DNA from: Brevundimonas albigilva
GTDB taxonomy: Bacteria; Pseudomonadota; Alphaproteobacteria; Caulobacterales; Caulobacteraceae
Assembly: GCF_023503965.1 (NCBI RefSeq)
Contig: NZ_CP097298.1
Span: forward strand, 2,311,001-2,375,000
Direction of reading: 5' to 3'
Length of the DNA: 64,000 nt
Shown: piece by piece, positions 28,501 to 37,136 of the stretch
Layout of the letters: every line of letters starts with the position of its first letter
Position numbering within the stretch: position 1 is the first letter of the stretch
The notes under the pieces: model-generated
The model's input: the letters and a program-made list of their open reading frames with translations, nothing else
What the model was told of the DNA's origin: nothing
Database searches by the model: none
Position numbers and translations under genes: made by a program

Positions 28501-28562
28501 GCGGCAGCCAAGGCGGCCGCCAGGGCGAAGGCGGACGCACGCAGCGTCAGATCGGTTTTCAT
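25560..28562 (-). CDS. TonB-dependent receptor with N-terminal STN (signal-transducing) domain
   Basis: 1000 residues. Signal peptide (ALAAALAAAAPAVAVAQ) is followed by the STN domain (FAIPAQDLSLALNDFSRATG; GRFTPAEALSRLTAASGV), a linker, then VDDVVVTGFRASLNAARDLK, the plug (PDLNLAESLQRVPGVAITRD) and the barrel ending in GRTFTVGLTYVF. The STN domain passes the ligand signal to a FecR-type protein; the sigma/FecR gene lies 110 bases upstream on the same strand. That makes a complete receptor-anti-sigma-sigma surface-signalling set. TBDRs of the TonB-dependent-receptor/maltose-type group often take up oligosaccharides; the substrate is not shown here. Confidence 0.9.
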   Translation of the reverse strand: MKTDLTLRASAFALAAALAAAAPAVAVAQSPRQTFAIPAQDLSLALNDFSRATGLQVAAQPEVLRGRRSRAVEGRFTPAEALSRLTAASGVHARIVGRSVLVEAVAPTASAAPRVERTIMPRGATTPAAETALAQTAEVDDVVVTGFRASLNAARDLKREAVGAQDVIVADDIAAFPDLNLAESLQRVPGVAITRDAGEGRQISLRGLGPDFTRTQLNGMEVLGNTASGFDNRGSVSRTRSFDYSLFASELFNRVTVEKSYAAEQDEGGIGGTIALTTARPFDYAGSRLVLGAKAQTNSNTDSVTPRVIALASNRWDTGAGEFGALVSAAYTRNDVNEYGMRSWNWTKINVGTANIGPNVSAADRDRLVNATGLNRISAPQAVSPSTWYAERERVGVTGSLQWRPNARTDMSLDLMYGTLANTRDEYAQAPAGVNALTGNVTGTQRLNAVEIRGDSIVYADWSGVDMRNEHKHSEDETTFTQAVWNGAYQATDALRFNALVGYAKSEFEGPVFDKVFIQATNQSLTYDYRDGSPVAVTYGFDTTDPSLWGLMRADAREDFITSEYKTAELNGAWDFAPSSNLKFGVSHKDFQNDGWQRFNRVDWYNNPSRPAPVVEVIGYDSLLPYIVPNAVATFDRTGQLRDLTQANDRAGTNYALTEKTTAAFVQYELDTQVGSMPLKANAGVRYYSTDLTSAGTVATNAGLVPTTIESSYDGYLPAANLSLEVMPDMILRLGASRNISRPSLDDLRAAGSVSFTPFGGSVSAGNPNLEPFLADSVEASWEYYMGRSGYVALGVFYKKMDSFITAETASVRYGDIGYPLSLLGPDQTADTIYSFSRPVNGDGASIKGAEFAVQRDFDFLPGLFSNLGVSFNATYAEGETDAMVDGVRRTLALANLSKWSSNATLYYETDVWGARVSSAYRDGYLDGIGGNGNVGSGYHATTNIDATAFWNVTPSLKLVVEGINLSDEATDQYTDIVEERSTSYTKSGRTFTVGLTYVF

Positions 28563-28676
28563 GTCTTGGTCCCCGGGGAAGATGTCGGCGTCAGTCGCCT
28601 GCGGGAGAGATGTCCGGCGGGGTCGGAACCCTACCTTTTCAGAGGTGAAATATTGGCGACGGTTTCGCTACGCTTC

Positions 28677-30128
28677 TCACCGTTCGATCCGTATCCGGTC
28701 GCTTTCCTCAACCACGCGAACCCCATATGCGGTCTCGATCAGGGCCAGGACGACATGGGGTTCCCCAACGTGAAACCGCCCGCTGATGCGCATCCGGCGA
28801 ACCTCCGGATCCGCCTGAATCGGCTTGAGGGAGAAGCGGTCGATCTCTTCGGCCAACTGCCCCAGACTGGCGTCCTCGGTGTCGAACCAGCCGTCGAACC
28901 AGTCGGGACCGGCCGCTCGCAGCGGCGCGCTCCGGCTTAGACGACCGCCGTCGACGACGGCTCGCTCGCCTGGCTTCAGATCGATGGTCTCGCGCGAGCG
29001 CCCGCGTACGCGCACGGCGCCGCGATACAGGGCCACTTCGGTGCGGCCCGAAGATAGGCGATCGATGTTGAACGCCGTGCCCATGACCTGCACCCGTCCC
29101 TCGCCAGCGATGACCGCGAAGGGGCGCCCGTCGTGGCGGACATCGAAGAACACCTCGCCCTGTTCCAGGGTCGCGCTCCGTCCCATCGGGCTCTGCCGCA
29201 CGAGCAATCGCGCTCCGCCGCTCAGACGCACGGTCGAGCCGTCGGCCAATCGCATTTCGTCCGATTGCGCTCGGGCGGTCTCCAGCGTCCTGTAATCCAT
29301 CCAAGGCGCATAGAGGATGACCAGGGTCGCCGCTGCGGCGGCCATGGCCGTCGGAACAATAAGGCGCCACGGCAGGTTGCGCTCGCGCCGCCGCGGTTTG
29401 GCGACAGCCAGGCCAGCCGCCGCCTCTCCCAAGGCGCCCGAACGCCACAGAGCCGCCAGGTCGGCGAAGGCCCTGCGGTGGGCCTCGTTCTCGCCCATCC
29501 AGCGCTCGAAGGCCGCAACTTCAGCCGGGCTCACGTCGGATCGGGCGGACCAATCCACCCAGGCGGCCGCTTCGGCCATGACGCGCTTCTGGTCCGTCTT
29601 CAATTCGGCTTCCGATCGATCGCGCCCGTTCTGATCGAACGCTCGATTGAGGTCCAGCAATCCACGCGTCACATGCTTCTCGACCGCCTTGACGCTCAGC
29701 CCTAGGTCGGCGGCGATGGCGGCGCAACTCTGATGGCGAACCCGCCGCCGGATGATGATGTCTCTTCGCAAGGCGGGCATCCGCTCGAGCGCCTGCCTCA
29801 GCGTGGCGACGGCCTGCTTGCCTTCGATCACGCGGTCCGCGGCGGGCTCCGCGCTGGCCAGGGTGTCGCTGAGTTCCACCTGGCCCCATCGGCGCTCTCG
29901 CCGAAACTGCTCGTTCACGAGGTTCTCCGCGATGCGCAAGGCGAGGCCGTAGCGATTGTCGATCGGCGCGCCCCCGCGACCGTATTCGACCAGCCGCAGG
30001 ACCGTCTCCTGGGCGATGTCTTCGGCAAGATCGGCTCGGCTGAGCCGGCGTCGCGCCAGGCGTCGCACGAAGTCGAGGACCGGAGACCAGTCCTGCGCCG
30101 CCCGACTGTCGTCGCCATCATATGCCAC
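28677..30128 (-). CDS. FecI-type ECF sigma factor joined in frame to FecR-type anti-sigma
   Basis: 483 residues from GTG 30128 (GGGGAT upstream). Residues 1-170 are an ECF sigma factor: region 2 with LAEDIAQETVLRLVEYG, region 4 with CAAIAADLGLSVKAVEKHVT. From about 184 (MAEAAAWVDWSARSDVSPAE) a FecR protein follows: DUF4880-like N-domain, a membrane segment (TAMAAAAATLVILYAPW), FecR domain (LEQGEVFFDVRHDGRPFAVI; VQVMGTAFNI) and an STN-like end. FecI and FecR are normally separate, overlapping genes. Removing one copy of the GATCGATC at 29614-29621 gives a sigma stop overlapping a TTG start for FecR, so the join may be artefact. Confidence 0.85.
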   Translation of the reverse strand: MAYDGDDSRAAQDWSPVLDFVRRLARRRLSRADLAEDIAQETVLRLVEYGRGGAPIDNRYGLALRIAENLVNEQFRRERRWGQVELSDTLASAEPAADRVIEGKQAVATLRQALERMPALRRDIIIRRRVRHQSCAAIAADLGLSVKAVEKHVTRGLLDLNRAFDQNGRDRSEAELKTDQKRVMAEAAAWVDWSARSDVSPAEVAAFERWMGENEAHRRAFADLAALWRSGALGEAAAGLAVAKPRRRERNLPWRLIVPTAMAAAAATLVILYAPWMDYRTLETARAQSDEMRLADGSTVRLSGGARLLVRQSPMGRSATLEQGEVFFDVRHDGRPFAVIAGEGRVQVMGTAFNIDRLSSGRTEVALYRGAVRVRGRSRETIDLKPGERAVVDGGRLSRSAPLRAAGPDWFDGWFDTEDASLGQLAEEIDRFSLKPIQADPEVRRMRISGRFHVGEPHVVLALIETAYGVRVVEESDRIRIER

Positions 30129-30348
30129 GGACGATCCCCACCCGACCCGCCCTCTAGCGCGCCAGCGTGAAGGTTCGATGGCGTTCACGGCGTACAGGTG
30201 CATCGAAACCGCCCTCGACACTTGATGTCGAGACGCTCGCTCATGATCAAAGATCGCGCCCTCGCGCCGAGGGCGGTCCTCGCGCCGGGCCGGCAGCGGA
30301 CATTGCAGCCTCTGCCGGGGGCAGGCTTGTGCCCGCGCCCCGGAAGAC

Positions 30349-30375
30349 GGCCGCCCCAAGGTGGGGCGGCCTTAT
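30349..30375 (-). terminator. Rho-independent-like terminator, GC stem
   Basis: GGCCGCCCC, loop AAGGT, GGGGCGGCC: a perfect 9-base stem at 30349-30371 just after the phosphatase stop at 30379. The minus-strand tail is only weakly T-rich, while the plus side reads CTTATC. Confidence 0.6.
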
Positions 30376-30378
30376 CGG

Positions 30379-31254
30379 TCAGACCGTGTAGAGCGACCGC
30401 AGGCGCTGGATGTCGGCGGCGTCGACGTCCAGTTCCTGATCCAGATAGGCCTCGACCGATCCATAGTCGCGGTCGATGATGTCGAACACGGCCTGAAGAT
30501 AGCGCGCGTCGACCCCCATGAAGATGGCGCGCACGTCCTCGGGCAATCGCATGAACGCCGCCGCCTGCGGATTGTCGCTGGCCTCGGCCGTCGTCAGGTC
30601 AGGACGGTAATACTGGTTGGACAGTTCATAGTCCGCCAGGATGGTCTCGCGCGGCACGCCCAGGGCCGACAGGATCAGGGCCGTGGCCATGCCCGTCCGG
30701 TCCTTGCCGGCCGAGCAATGATACAGGACCGCGCCCTCGCCCTTCAGCAGGTCGGCGAACAGGGCGCGCTGCTGCGGACGCTGCATCTTCAGCAGTTCGG
30801 GGTAGGAGGCGGCGAAAACCTCCCGCGCCCGATCGGCCGTAACCTCGCCCTGGAACAGGGCGGCGAAGCCCGACATGTCCATCGAATAGTCGAAGGCGGT
30901 GATGGCCGGGGCGCCCTCGCCGGTCCAGTCCGTCGGCTGGTCGCGACGTTCGTCGACCGAGCGCAGGTCGTGGATGGAACGCAGGCCGCGCGCTTCCAGC
31001 AGGGCCTTGTCATGGGCGGTGAGGTGCGACAGTTCGGCGGTCCGGTAGATCACGTCCCACTTCACCGTACGGCCGTCGGCGGTGCGATAGCCGCCGATGT
31101 CGCGGGCGTTCTGAACCCCTTCCAGCGGCAGCAGCCGCTGGTGCGCCGAGGGTTCGGCGGGCGCCGCGGCGGGGGCGGCCTGGCGGGCGATCGCCGCCTG
31201 GGCGGGCAGGGCCGCCAGCGTCAGGGCGGCGGCGCAGACAAGCAGTCTCTTCAT
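30379..31254 (-). CDS. Secreted tyrosine-protein-phosphatase-like protein
   Basis: 291 residues from ATG 31254; a longer frame extends upstream but homologous sequence starts at the signal peptide (MKRLLVCAAALTLAALPAQA). The fold is the PF13350-type tyrosine phosphatase: GVQNARDIGGYRTADGR, IYRTAEL, then the CX5R catalytic loop VLYHCSAGKDRTGMATALIL. It sits 25 bases downstream of the TBDR gene at 31280-33916 and is probably co-transcribed. Being exported, it likely acts on imported phosphorylated compounds rather than on cytoplasmic phosphotyrosine; the substrate is inference. Confidence 0.85.
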   Translation of the reverse strand: MKRLLVCAAALTLAALPAQAAIARQAAPAAAPAEPSAHQRLLPLEGVQNARDIGGYRTADGRTVKWDVIYRTAELSHLTAHDKALLEARGLRSIHDLRSVDERRDQPTDWTGEGAPAITAFDYSMDMSGFAALFQGEVTADRAREVFAASYPELLKMQRPQQRALFADLLKGEGAVLYHCSAGKDRTGMATALILSALGVPRETILADYELSNQYYRPDLTTAEASDNPQAAAFMRLPEDVRAIFMGVDARYLQAVFDIIDRDYGSVEAYLDQELDVDAADIQRLRSLYTV

Positions 31255-31279
31255 CTCGAATATCCTTCGTCGGTGGGGA

Positions 31280-33916
31280 TCAGAAGCGGAAGCGCAGGCC
31301 CGCCAGGTAGCGACGGCCCACCTGTTCGACCTCGGTCGGATGCAGGGCGTCGCCCTGGTAGGCGACATAGGTCTCGTCGCTGAGGTTGTTGGCGTCGAAA
31401 TAGACCGAGACGTTGTCGGTGACGGCGTAGCGAACCGACAGGTCCAGGTTCTCGTAGCCGTCGCGCATCTGGTCGCCGAAGCCGGCGAAGCTGAGGGTGT
31501 CGATCCACTCCGAACGCCACTGATAGCTGACGCGCGCCGACAGGCCGTGGTTCTCGTAGAAGATCGAGGCGTTGGCGATGGTGTCGGACACGCCGGGGAA
31601 GTCGACCGTGCGGCCGTCCGGCGCTTCGAAGTCGCCGCTCAACAGCGACAGGTTGCCCTGGAAGCCGAAGCCGCTCCAGACGCCCGGCAGGAAGACGAAC
31701 TGCTGCAGATAGGCGATCTCCACGCCGTACAGCTTGCCCTCGCCCCCGTTCAGGGTGGTGACGTAGTCATAGCCGGTCCGGTCCAGGCCCGGGGCGTCGA
31801 ACAGGTCGTCCTCGACCACGGTCTGGCTGTCGAACAGAACGTTGTCGACGTTGCGGTAGAAGCCGCTGACCGAGGCCAGGCCCGCGCCCGGCAGATACCA
31901 TTCCAGAGAGGCGTCGCCGCCCCAGGTGCGCTCCGGCTCCAGATAGGGGTTGCCGGCGCTGACCGTCTCGCCGGTGTCGTCGATCGAGGCGCTGGTGCGC
32001 ACCACCGAGAAGGACGGGCGGGCGATCCCCGTCTGGGCCGACAGGCGCAGCAGGATGTCGTCCGTCAGGTCGAACTTCACATTGATGCTGGGGAACAGGC
32101 TGGTGTCGTCCTGGCTGGCGTTGACCGGCAGGAAGGTCGTGGGGCTGTCGGGCACGAAGCCGCCGATGTCCTGCGACAGGTGTTCGACCCGCAGACCCGC
32201 CACGATCTGGGCCGGGCCGGCCTGGAACTTGGCCATGGCGTAGCCGGCGAACAGGTCCTCGCCGATCGTGTAGAGGCCGTTGGGCGCCGTCAGGTTGGCG
32301 GGATCGTACAGGCCCGCGCCCTCGAGCGCCGTCAGGATGCCGTCGATGTCGCGGCGCATGGCGACGTTGTCGACCCAGTTGATCCGGAAGCCCAGCGGAA
32401 AGCCGGTGTCCCAGGGCCGGTCGGTGACGTAGTCGGCCGCATTGAACGTCAGGCCGACCCGGGGCAGCAGCGCCGGCAGCATCAGGACCGAGGTCTGGCT
32501 GATCGCCGAACCCCTGACCTCGCGGCTGTCGTACTCGACGCCGGCCGACATCTCGACCGACCGGCCGCCCCAGTCGAAGGTCCGCGTCGCGTCGATCTTG
32601 TAGACCCAGCTCTCGGTGTTCACCGCGCTGGTGATCGGGATCATCAGGTTCAGGGTCGGATCGCCCTGGCGCAGGCTGTCGCGGGCCGGGCCGCGAGCCA
32701 GGCCGCCGGCCCCCGCGACCGTATCGTACAGGGTGACGATGGGCAGGTTCGGATCGGACCGGTCATAGCTGAGCGACGGCGACGTCAGCGGATTGACCCA
32801 CATCTGCCGCATCATCGGCAACCAGGTCGTGTTTTCGGTCTCGGTATAATTGATCCGCCAGCTCAGATCCCAGTCGGCCATGCGGTGGTCGCCGCCCAGG
32901 GTGCTGATCCAGTTGTCGTTGCGATATTCGCCGTAGTTGAAGGCGCCCGTGACCGGCACGCCGACCAGGTCGCCTGCATCCGCGCCAATCGTTCCACTGA
33001 CCGCGTCAGCCAACTCCAGCACATACTGGTTGCGCTCCTCGTCGTCGTTGAAGTTCGAATACAGGGTCTTGAAGAACAGCTCGTGGCCGTCCGCCGGGCG
33101 GAAGGCCAGGCCCAGCATGGCCGCCTCGCTGGAGCGGGTGACGCGATAGCTGCGGATGTCGAACGCCTCGGGCAGGCCGGTGTCGGCGTCATAGGAGAAT
33201 TCGCGGTTGTCGGTGATCTGCTCGCGCTCATAGTGCGAGGCCGCCGCCATGACGCCGAAGCGGTCGTTGGACCACGACCCGCGCAGGGCGGCCTGCTCCT
33301 GCGGTCCGCCGCCCAGGTCCATCTCCCCGTATCCCAGGTCGCCTTGCGCGTGGAAGCCGCGCCGCTCGAACGGCGAGAAGGTGCGCAGGTTGACGCGCGC
33401 CAGGATGGCCTCGCCCGGCAGGTCCGGGGTCAGCGACTTGTTGACCTCCAGCGCGCTCAGGATCACGGCCGGGACGGCGTCGAAGCGGAAGGCGCGCGAC
33501 ACGCCGCCCTCGTCCACGCCGATGATGTTGACGCCGTCCACCGACACGCTGGTCCAGCGGTTCGGGCCGCCGCGCACCTGCAGATAACGTTCCTGTCCCT
33601 GGTCGCGCTGGACGGCGACGGCTGGCAGGCGGGCCAGGGCGGCCGCCGAGTTCTGGTCGGGGAACTGGCCGACGGTGTCGGCGGCGATGACGTTGATCAG
33701 GTTGTCGGCGTTGCGCTGCTGGTTCAGGGCGGCGCGCTGGCTGCCGACGATCGGCGAGGCGGTCACGACGATGTCGTCGACGGTCTGGGTGTCGATCTGC
33801 GCCTGGGTTTCGGCCGCGGTCTGGGCCTGAACGGCGCCGGACGCCACCAGCGCCAGGGCGGCGACCCCGACGCCAAGCGCGGATTTGGACACGTAGGAAG
33901 AACGGATGAGAGACAT
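31280..33916 (-). CDS. TonB-dependent receptor of phosphatase operon
   Basis: 878 residues. Signal peptide (VGVAALALVASGAVQAQ), TonB-box region VDDIVVTASPIVGSQRAALN, plug with PDQNSAAALARLPAVAVQRD and QERYLQVRGGPNRW, then the barrel ending in GRRYLAGLRFRF. No STN domain. It is divergent from the TetR-like gene, with the palindrome at 33976-33989 in the gap, so repression of this operon by that protein is likely. First gene of a two-gene operon with the secreted phosphatase. Confidence 0.9.
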   Translation of the reverse strand: MSLIRSSYVSKSALGVGVAALALVASGAVQAQTAAETQAQIDTQTVDDIVVTASPIVGSQRAALNQQRNADNLINVIAADTVGQFPDQNSAAALARLPAVAVQRDQGQERYLQVRGGPNRWTSVSVDGVNIIGVDEGGVSRAFRFDAVPAVILSALEVNKSLTPDLPGEAILARVNLRTFSPFERRGFHAQGDLGYGEMDLGGGPQEQAALRGSWSNDRFGVMAAASHYEREQITDNREFSYDADTGLPEAFDIRSYRVTRSSEAAMLGLAFRPADGHELFFKTLYSNFNDDEERNQYVLELADAVSGTIGADAGDLVGVPVTGAFNYGEYRNDNWISTLGGDHRMADWDLSWRINYTETENTTWLPMMRQMWVNPLTSPSLSYDRSDPNLPIVTLYDTVAGAGGLARGPARDSLRQGDPTLNLMIPITSAVNTESWVYKIDATRTFDWGGRSVEMSAGVEYDSREVRGSAISQTSVLMLPALLPRVGLTFNAADYVTDRPWDTGFPLGFRINWVDNVAMRRDIDGILTALEGAGLYDPANLTAPNGLYTIGEDLFAGYAMAKFQAGPAQIVAGLRVEHLSQDIGGFVPDSPTTFLPVNASQDDTSLFPSINVKFDLTDDILLRLSAQTGIARPSFSVVRTSASIDDTGETVSAGNPYLEPERTWGGDASLEWYLPGAGLASVSGFYRNVDNVLFDSQTVVEDDLFDAPGLDRTGYDYVTTLNGGEGKLYGVEIAYLQQFVFLPGVWSGFGFQGNLSLLSGDFEAPDGRTVDFPGVSDTIANASIFYENHGLSARVSYQWRSEWIDTLSFAGFGDQMRDGYENLDLSVRYAVTDNVSVYFDANNLSDETYVAYQGDALHPTEVEQVGRRYLAGLRFRF

Positions 33917-33975
33917 GGCGACACCCCCTGTCGACGATTGGATGAGGCCGTCTAGAAGGTTTGTTTCGCAGAATT

Positions 33976-33989
33976 AGAACAGTTGTTCT
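33976..33989. promoter_or_regulatory. Perfect palindrome, probable TetR-type operator
   Basis: AGAACAGTTGTTCT: 6-base arms AGAACA/TGTTCT with GT between, in the gap between the divergent TBDR and TetR-like genes, 60 bases before the TBDR start. It sits upstream of the GTG at 34075, in line with that start. Autoregulation is inferred. Confidence 0.55.
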
Positions 33990-34074
33990 GTCGATCTGCG
34001 ACCGTATTGCGACGGTTGGGCGACGCGACACTCCGCCCGTTGCCGCGGGCGCGGGAACAGGGCACACAGACGAT

Positions 34075-35295
34075 GTGCCGTTGTCGTCAGAACCCGTCAT
34101 TACTTCGCCTGCCTCGTCCAACCGACGGGCGACCGATCTCGTCGACGCCTTTCTGCTGGAGATGGCCGAATCGGGCCCCGCCGGCGCCACCGCCCGCAGC
34201 GTCGGGGCGCGTGCCGGCGTCTCAGGGTCCGCGATCAACTATCATTTTGGTTCGATAGAACGACTGTACGGTTCGGCTCAGGCTGAGGCTGTCCGGCGCG
34301 CCTCCCTGTGGCTGGACCAGCGATTGAACGATGTCGCTGCGGGCGAGCCCTGGCCGTTCGAAGCCTTTCCCGCCTTCGCGGCCGACCTGATCGATTCCTG
34401 GAGCGACGCGCCGGTTCTGGCCCAGGCCGAGGCCTCGGCCTTTCTCCAGGCGGCCTGGGAACCGTCCGAGGCCGCCGCCGCATGGCTGCGGCTGTGGGAC
34501 GCCTTCTGGGCGCGCGCCCTGCCGCGCTTCTCGCTGGACGCGGATCACGGCTCGATCGTCGCCGCCGTGCTGCATTCCGAAAGGCTGGGCCACCTGGTGC
34601 GCTGGCGGCGACCCCATGACCGCGCCGGCCTTGAGGAAGTCTGCGCCCGCCTGGTCGGGCGGGTGACCGGCGATACGGCTCTGCTGGCGCGCCAGACGCC
34701 GTGGCGCGAGGGCGCAGAGGCCCTGTCGCGGCAGGCCGTGGACTTTCCGGTCCTGGCGCCCGCCGCCGCCCGCATCGCGGAGTCGGTGGTCGCGGCGGTC
34801 GACGAAGGGGGCGAGGCGGCCCTGACCCACCGCGCCGTCGCCGCCGCCGCCGGGGTCAGCCTGGGCGCCGTGACCCATCATTTCCCCACGCGGACCGCGC
34901 TGGCCGAGGCCGGCTACGCCTGGCTCTACGACAGCATCGTCCAGTCCGCCCGGCGCGCGGGCGTCGGCCAGGCCGACCACGGCGACATCGGGGCGCACAT
35001 CCTGTCCTTCCTCGACATCGGTCGCGCGGCGCCGCGGTCACGGGCGCTGGAGGTCTTCTTCCTGGCGGCCACGCGCGATCCCGCCCTGTCGAACTTCGCC
35101 GCCCGCGTGCGTTACAGCCGGGGCCTGGGCACATGGGGCTTTCTTCGCGAACAGGCGCCGCATCTCACGCGACTGGACGCTCTGCTCATCTCGCACTGGA
35201 CCGCAGGCGCCGGCCGGGCGATCGCGGCGGATCCAGGCTTGGACGACAGGGTCAGAGCCGCCCTGCTGAAGGCCAACGACATCTTCGCGCGGTAG
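34075..35295 (+). CDS. Double-headed TetR-family regulator
   Basis: About 406 residues from GTG 34075 (an in-frame TTG lies at 33961 but would overlap the operator). Two TetR DNA-binding domains occur in one chain: ATARSVGARAGVSGSAINYH followed by FGSIERLYGSA near residues 30-60, and again LTHRAVAAAAGVSLGAVTHH followed by FPTRTALAEAGY near 255-290. Each is followed by a helical ligand-type domain. TetR proteins usually have one domain and act as dimers; here a monomer could bind both operator halves. It is divergent from the TBDR-phosphatase operon it probably controls. Confidence 0.8.
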   Translation: MPLSSEPVITSPASSNRRATDLVDAFLLEMAESGPAGATARSVGARAGVSGSAINYHFGSIERLYGSAQAEAVRRASLWLDQRLNDVAAGEPWPFEAFPAFAADLIDSWSDAPVLAQAEASAFLQAAWEPSEAAAAWLRLWDAFWARALPRFSLDADHGSIVAAVLHSERLGHLVRWRRPHDRAGLEEVCARLVGRVTGDTALLARQTPWREGAEALSRQAVDFPVLAPAAARIAESVVAAVDEGGEAALTHRAVAAAAGVSLGAVTHHFPTRTALAEAGYAWLYDSIVQSARRAGVGQADHGDIGAHILSFLDIGRAAPRSRALEVFFLAATRDPALSNFAARVRYSRGLGTWGFLREQAPHLTRLDALLISHWTAGAGRAIAADPGLDDRVRAALLKANDIFAR

Positions 35296-35364
35296 GCCGT
35301 TCGACGATCGACCCGCGAAACCCTGTGCGCCGGAGCCGCGCCAAGAGGCCAGCAGCGGTCATCG

Positions 35365-36138
35365 TCATTCGCCGGACGGGGGACCGGTCCGAGCATCATT
35401 CCGCCGTCGATGACATAGTCGGAGCCCGTGATGAACGCCGAGGCTTCCGAGGCCAGGAACAGGACAAGGCGCGTGACCTCGGCCGGCTCCCCCATGCGCG
35501 GCGTCGCGAAGGGCGCGGCGGAGAAGTGGTCGCTGACGGGGACTTCGCCCGCCCGCAGGGGTTGGGTGATCAGCGGCGTGTCGATGACGCCCGGGCTGAT
35601 GGAATTGACCCTGATCCCGTCACGAGCCAGTTCCAGGGCGGCGGTCTGGGTCAATCCTCGCACCCCCACTTGCTCGACACATAGGGGGCGATCATCGGCG
35701 TCCCGACATGACCCGAGGTGGAGGCGATATTGATGATCGCGCCGCCGCCCGCCCGCTTCAGCGACGGCGCCGCCGCCCGAACGCCCAGGTAGGGACCCTT
35801 CAGATTGACCGCGATGACGTGGTCCCAATCCGCGGGGTCGCTGTCCGCGATCGACGCCGACGGGGCCAGGACGCCCGCGTTGTTGACGAGGATCGAGATC
35901 GGTCCGAAGCGGCTTTCCGCCTGCTTGACTGCGGCGTCCCAGTCCGAGGCGACCGACACGTCGAGCGTGATGAAGAGGGCTTGTTCGCCCAGGTCATCGG
36001 CCAGCGCGCGCCCGCTCTCCTCTCGAACGTCGGCCAGGACCACCTTGGCGCCCTCGCTCGCGAACCCGCGCGCGTGAGAGGCGCCCTGGCCCCCGGCCGC
36101 GCCCGTGATCAGCACGGTCCGCCTTCAAAGCGTCTCAT
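35365..36138 (-). CDS. SDR-family oxidoreductase, frameshifted
   Basis: About 257 residues after repair. ATG 36138 (AAAGGATCG upstream) reads MRRFEG, then TVLITGAAGGQGASHARGFA (NAD site TGxxxGxG). Further on are ISILVNNAGVLAPSA and SSTSGHVG-type active site with Y-x3-K at YVSSKWG, and after a break VRGLTQTAALELARDGIRVN, ending ...YVIDGGMMLGPVPPSGE. Breaks: near 36122 (one base lost), at the five-G run near 35663-35667, and in the CCCCC near 35375-35380, where one base restores a stop at 35365. Convergent with the TetR gene. Substrate unknown. Confidence 0.75.
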
Positions 36139-36217
36139 CGTTCGATCCTTTCCTGTGAACCTGCTGATGGGCGGGGGCAGGGGACCATCGCCCCCGGCGC
36201 CGCCGTCGCTCGCCGCC

Positions 36218-37033
36218 TCAGCTCTGATCGGCGGAGCGGGCGATGTCCTGCCGCAACTGGTCGACCTTCGCGCCGGCCCACCGCCGGGCGTCGTCCCCGA
36301 ACACCAGCCGCGACGGCGTCTCGTCCTGCGAAGCCAACGCCACGATCCGCGCGGCGAGCGCCTTGGGATCGCCGGGCTGGGCGCCGTTGGCCTGGTCCAC
36401 GAACGCGCGATGCTGCGCGACCGCCTCGGCGTAGTCGGAAATCTGGATGCCGCCGAAGCTCGCCGACTTGCCGTCCATGAACTCCGTGCGCAGCATTCCC
36501 GGCTCGACCAGAAGCGAGCGGACGCCCAGGGGCGCCAGCTCCTGCGCAAAGCCCTCCATCCACCCTTCGAGCGCGAACTTCGACGCCGAATAGACCGATC
36601 CCCCGCCGTTGGAGACCACGCCGCTGACCGACGAGATGGTGACGATCAGGCCCGACCGCCGTCCCCGCATATGAGGAACGACCGCGCGGGCGACCGACAT
36701 GGCGCCGAACAGATTGACCTCGAACTGACGCCGCACGGCGGCGTCGGTGAAGGTCTCGAAGAAGCCCAGTTCCGCATAGCCGGCGTTGTTGACCAGCACA
36801 TCGATCGCGCCGAACCGTTCGAGGGCCTCGGCGACGACGGCGCGCGCGGCCTCGGCGTCTGTGACATCCAGCGCCAGGACGTGCAGGCGATCAGGATCGT
36901 CCACGAAGGCGTCGCGCACCGCTTCGGCGGACCGCGCCGTCGCGACCACCGTCTGGCCGGCGTCGAGCGCGGCGCGCGTGATCTCGCGCCCCAGCCCTCG
37001 GCTCGCGCCCGTCACCAGCCAAACCTTGCCCAT
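36218..37033 (-). CDS. SDR-family oxidoreductase
   Basis: 271 residues from ATG 37033 (AAGGAGCAGGCG upstream). TGASRGLGREI (cofactor site), NNAGYAELGFFE, and the catalytic S-Y-K with YSASKFALEGWMEGFAQELA are intact. The C-terminal tail SRLVFGDDARRWAGAKVDQL is typical of the SDR group found beside LysR genes. It is divergent from the LysR gene at 37137, which probably regulates it; the 103-base gap would hold the operator. Confidence 0.85.
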   Translation of the reverse strand: MGKVWLVTGASRGLGREITRAALDAGQTVVATARSAEAVRDAFVDDPDRLHVLALDVTDAEAARAVVAEALERFGAIDVLVNNAGYAELGFFETFTDAAVRRQFEVNLFGAMSVARAVVPHMRGRRSGLIVTISSVSGVVSNGGGSVYSASKFALEGWMEGFAQELAPLGVRSLLVEPGMLRTEFMDGKSASFGGIQISDYAEAVAQHRAFVDQANGAQPGDPKALAARIVALASQDETPSRLVFGDDARRWAGAKVDQLRQDIARSADQS

Positions 37034-37136
37034 CGCCTGCTCCTTGATCCGCGACATCGGAGTCATTTAAGTAGGCGTATTAATCTATCGGAATAACCAG
37101 CTAATCAGTAACAGGGCCCAGTAGCGGAGGTCATCA

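Noticed and set aside
25374..28940. Long plus-strand frames opposite the STN-TBDR
   Set aside because: They mirror the codon bias of the real minus-strand gene (GC-rich third positions) and contain no recognisable domain.
31340..33955. 871-residue plus-strand frame opposite a TBDR
   Set aside because: The minus frame has a signal peptide, plug and barrel; the plus frame is repetitive, rich in G, R, V and D, with no family pattern.
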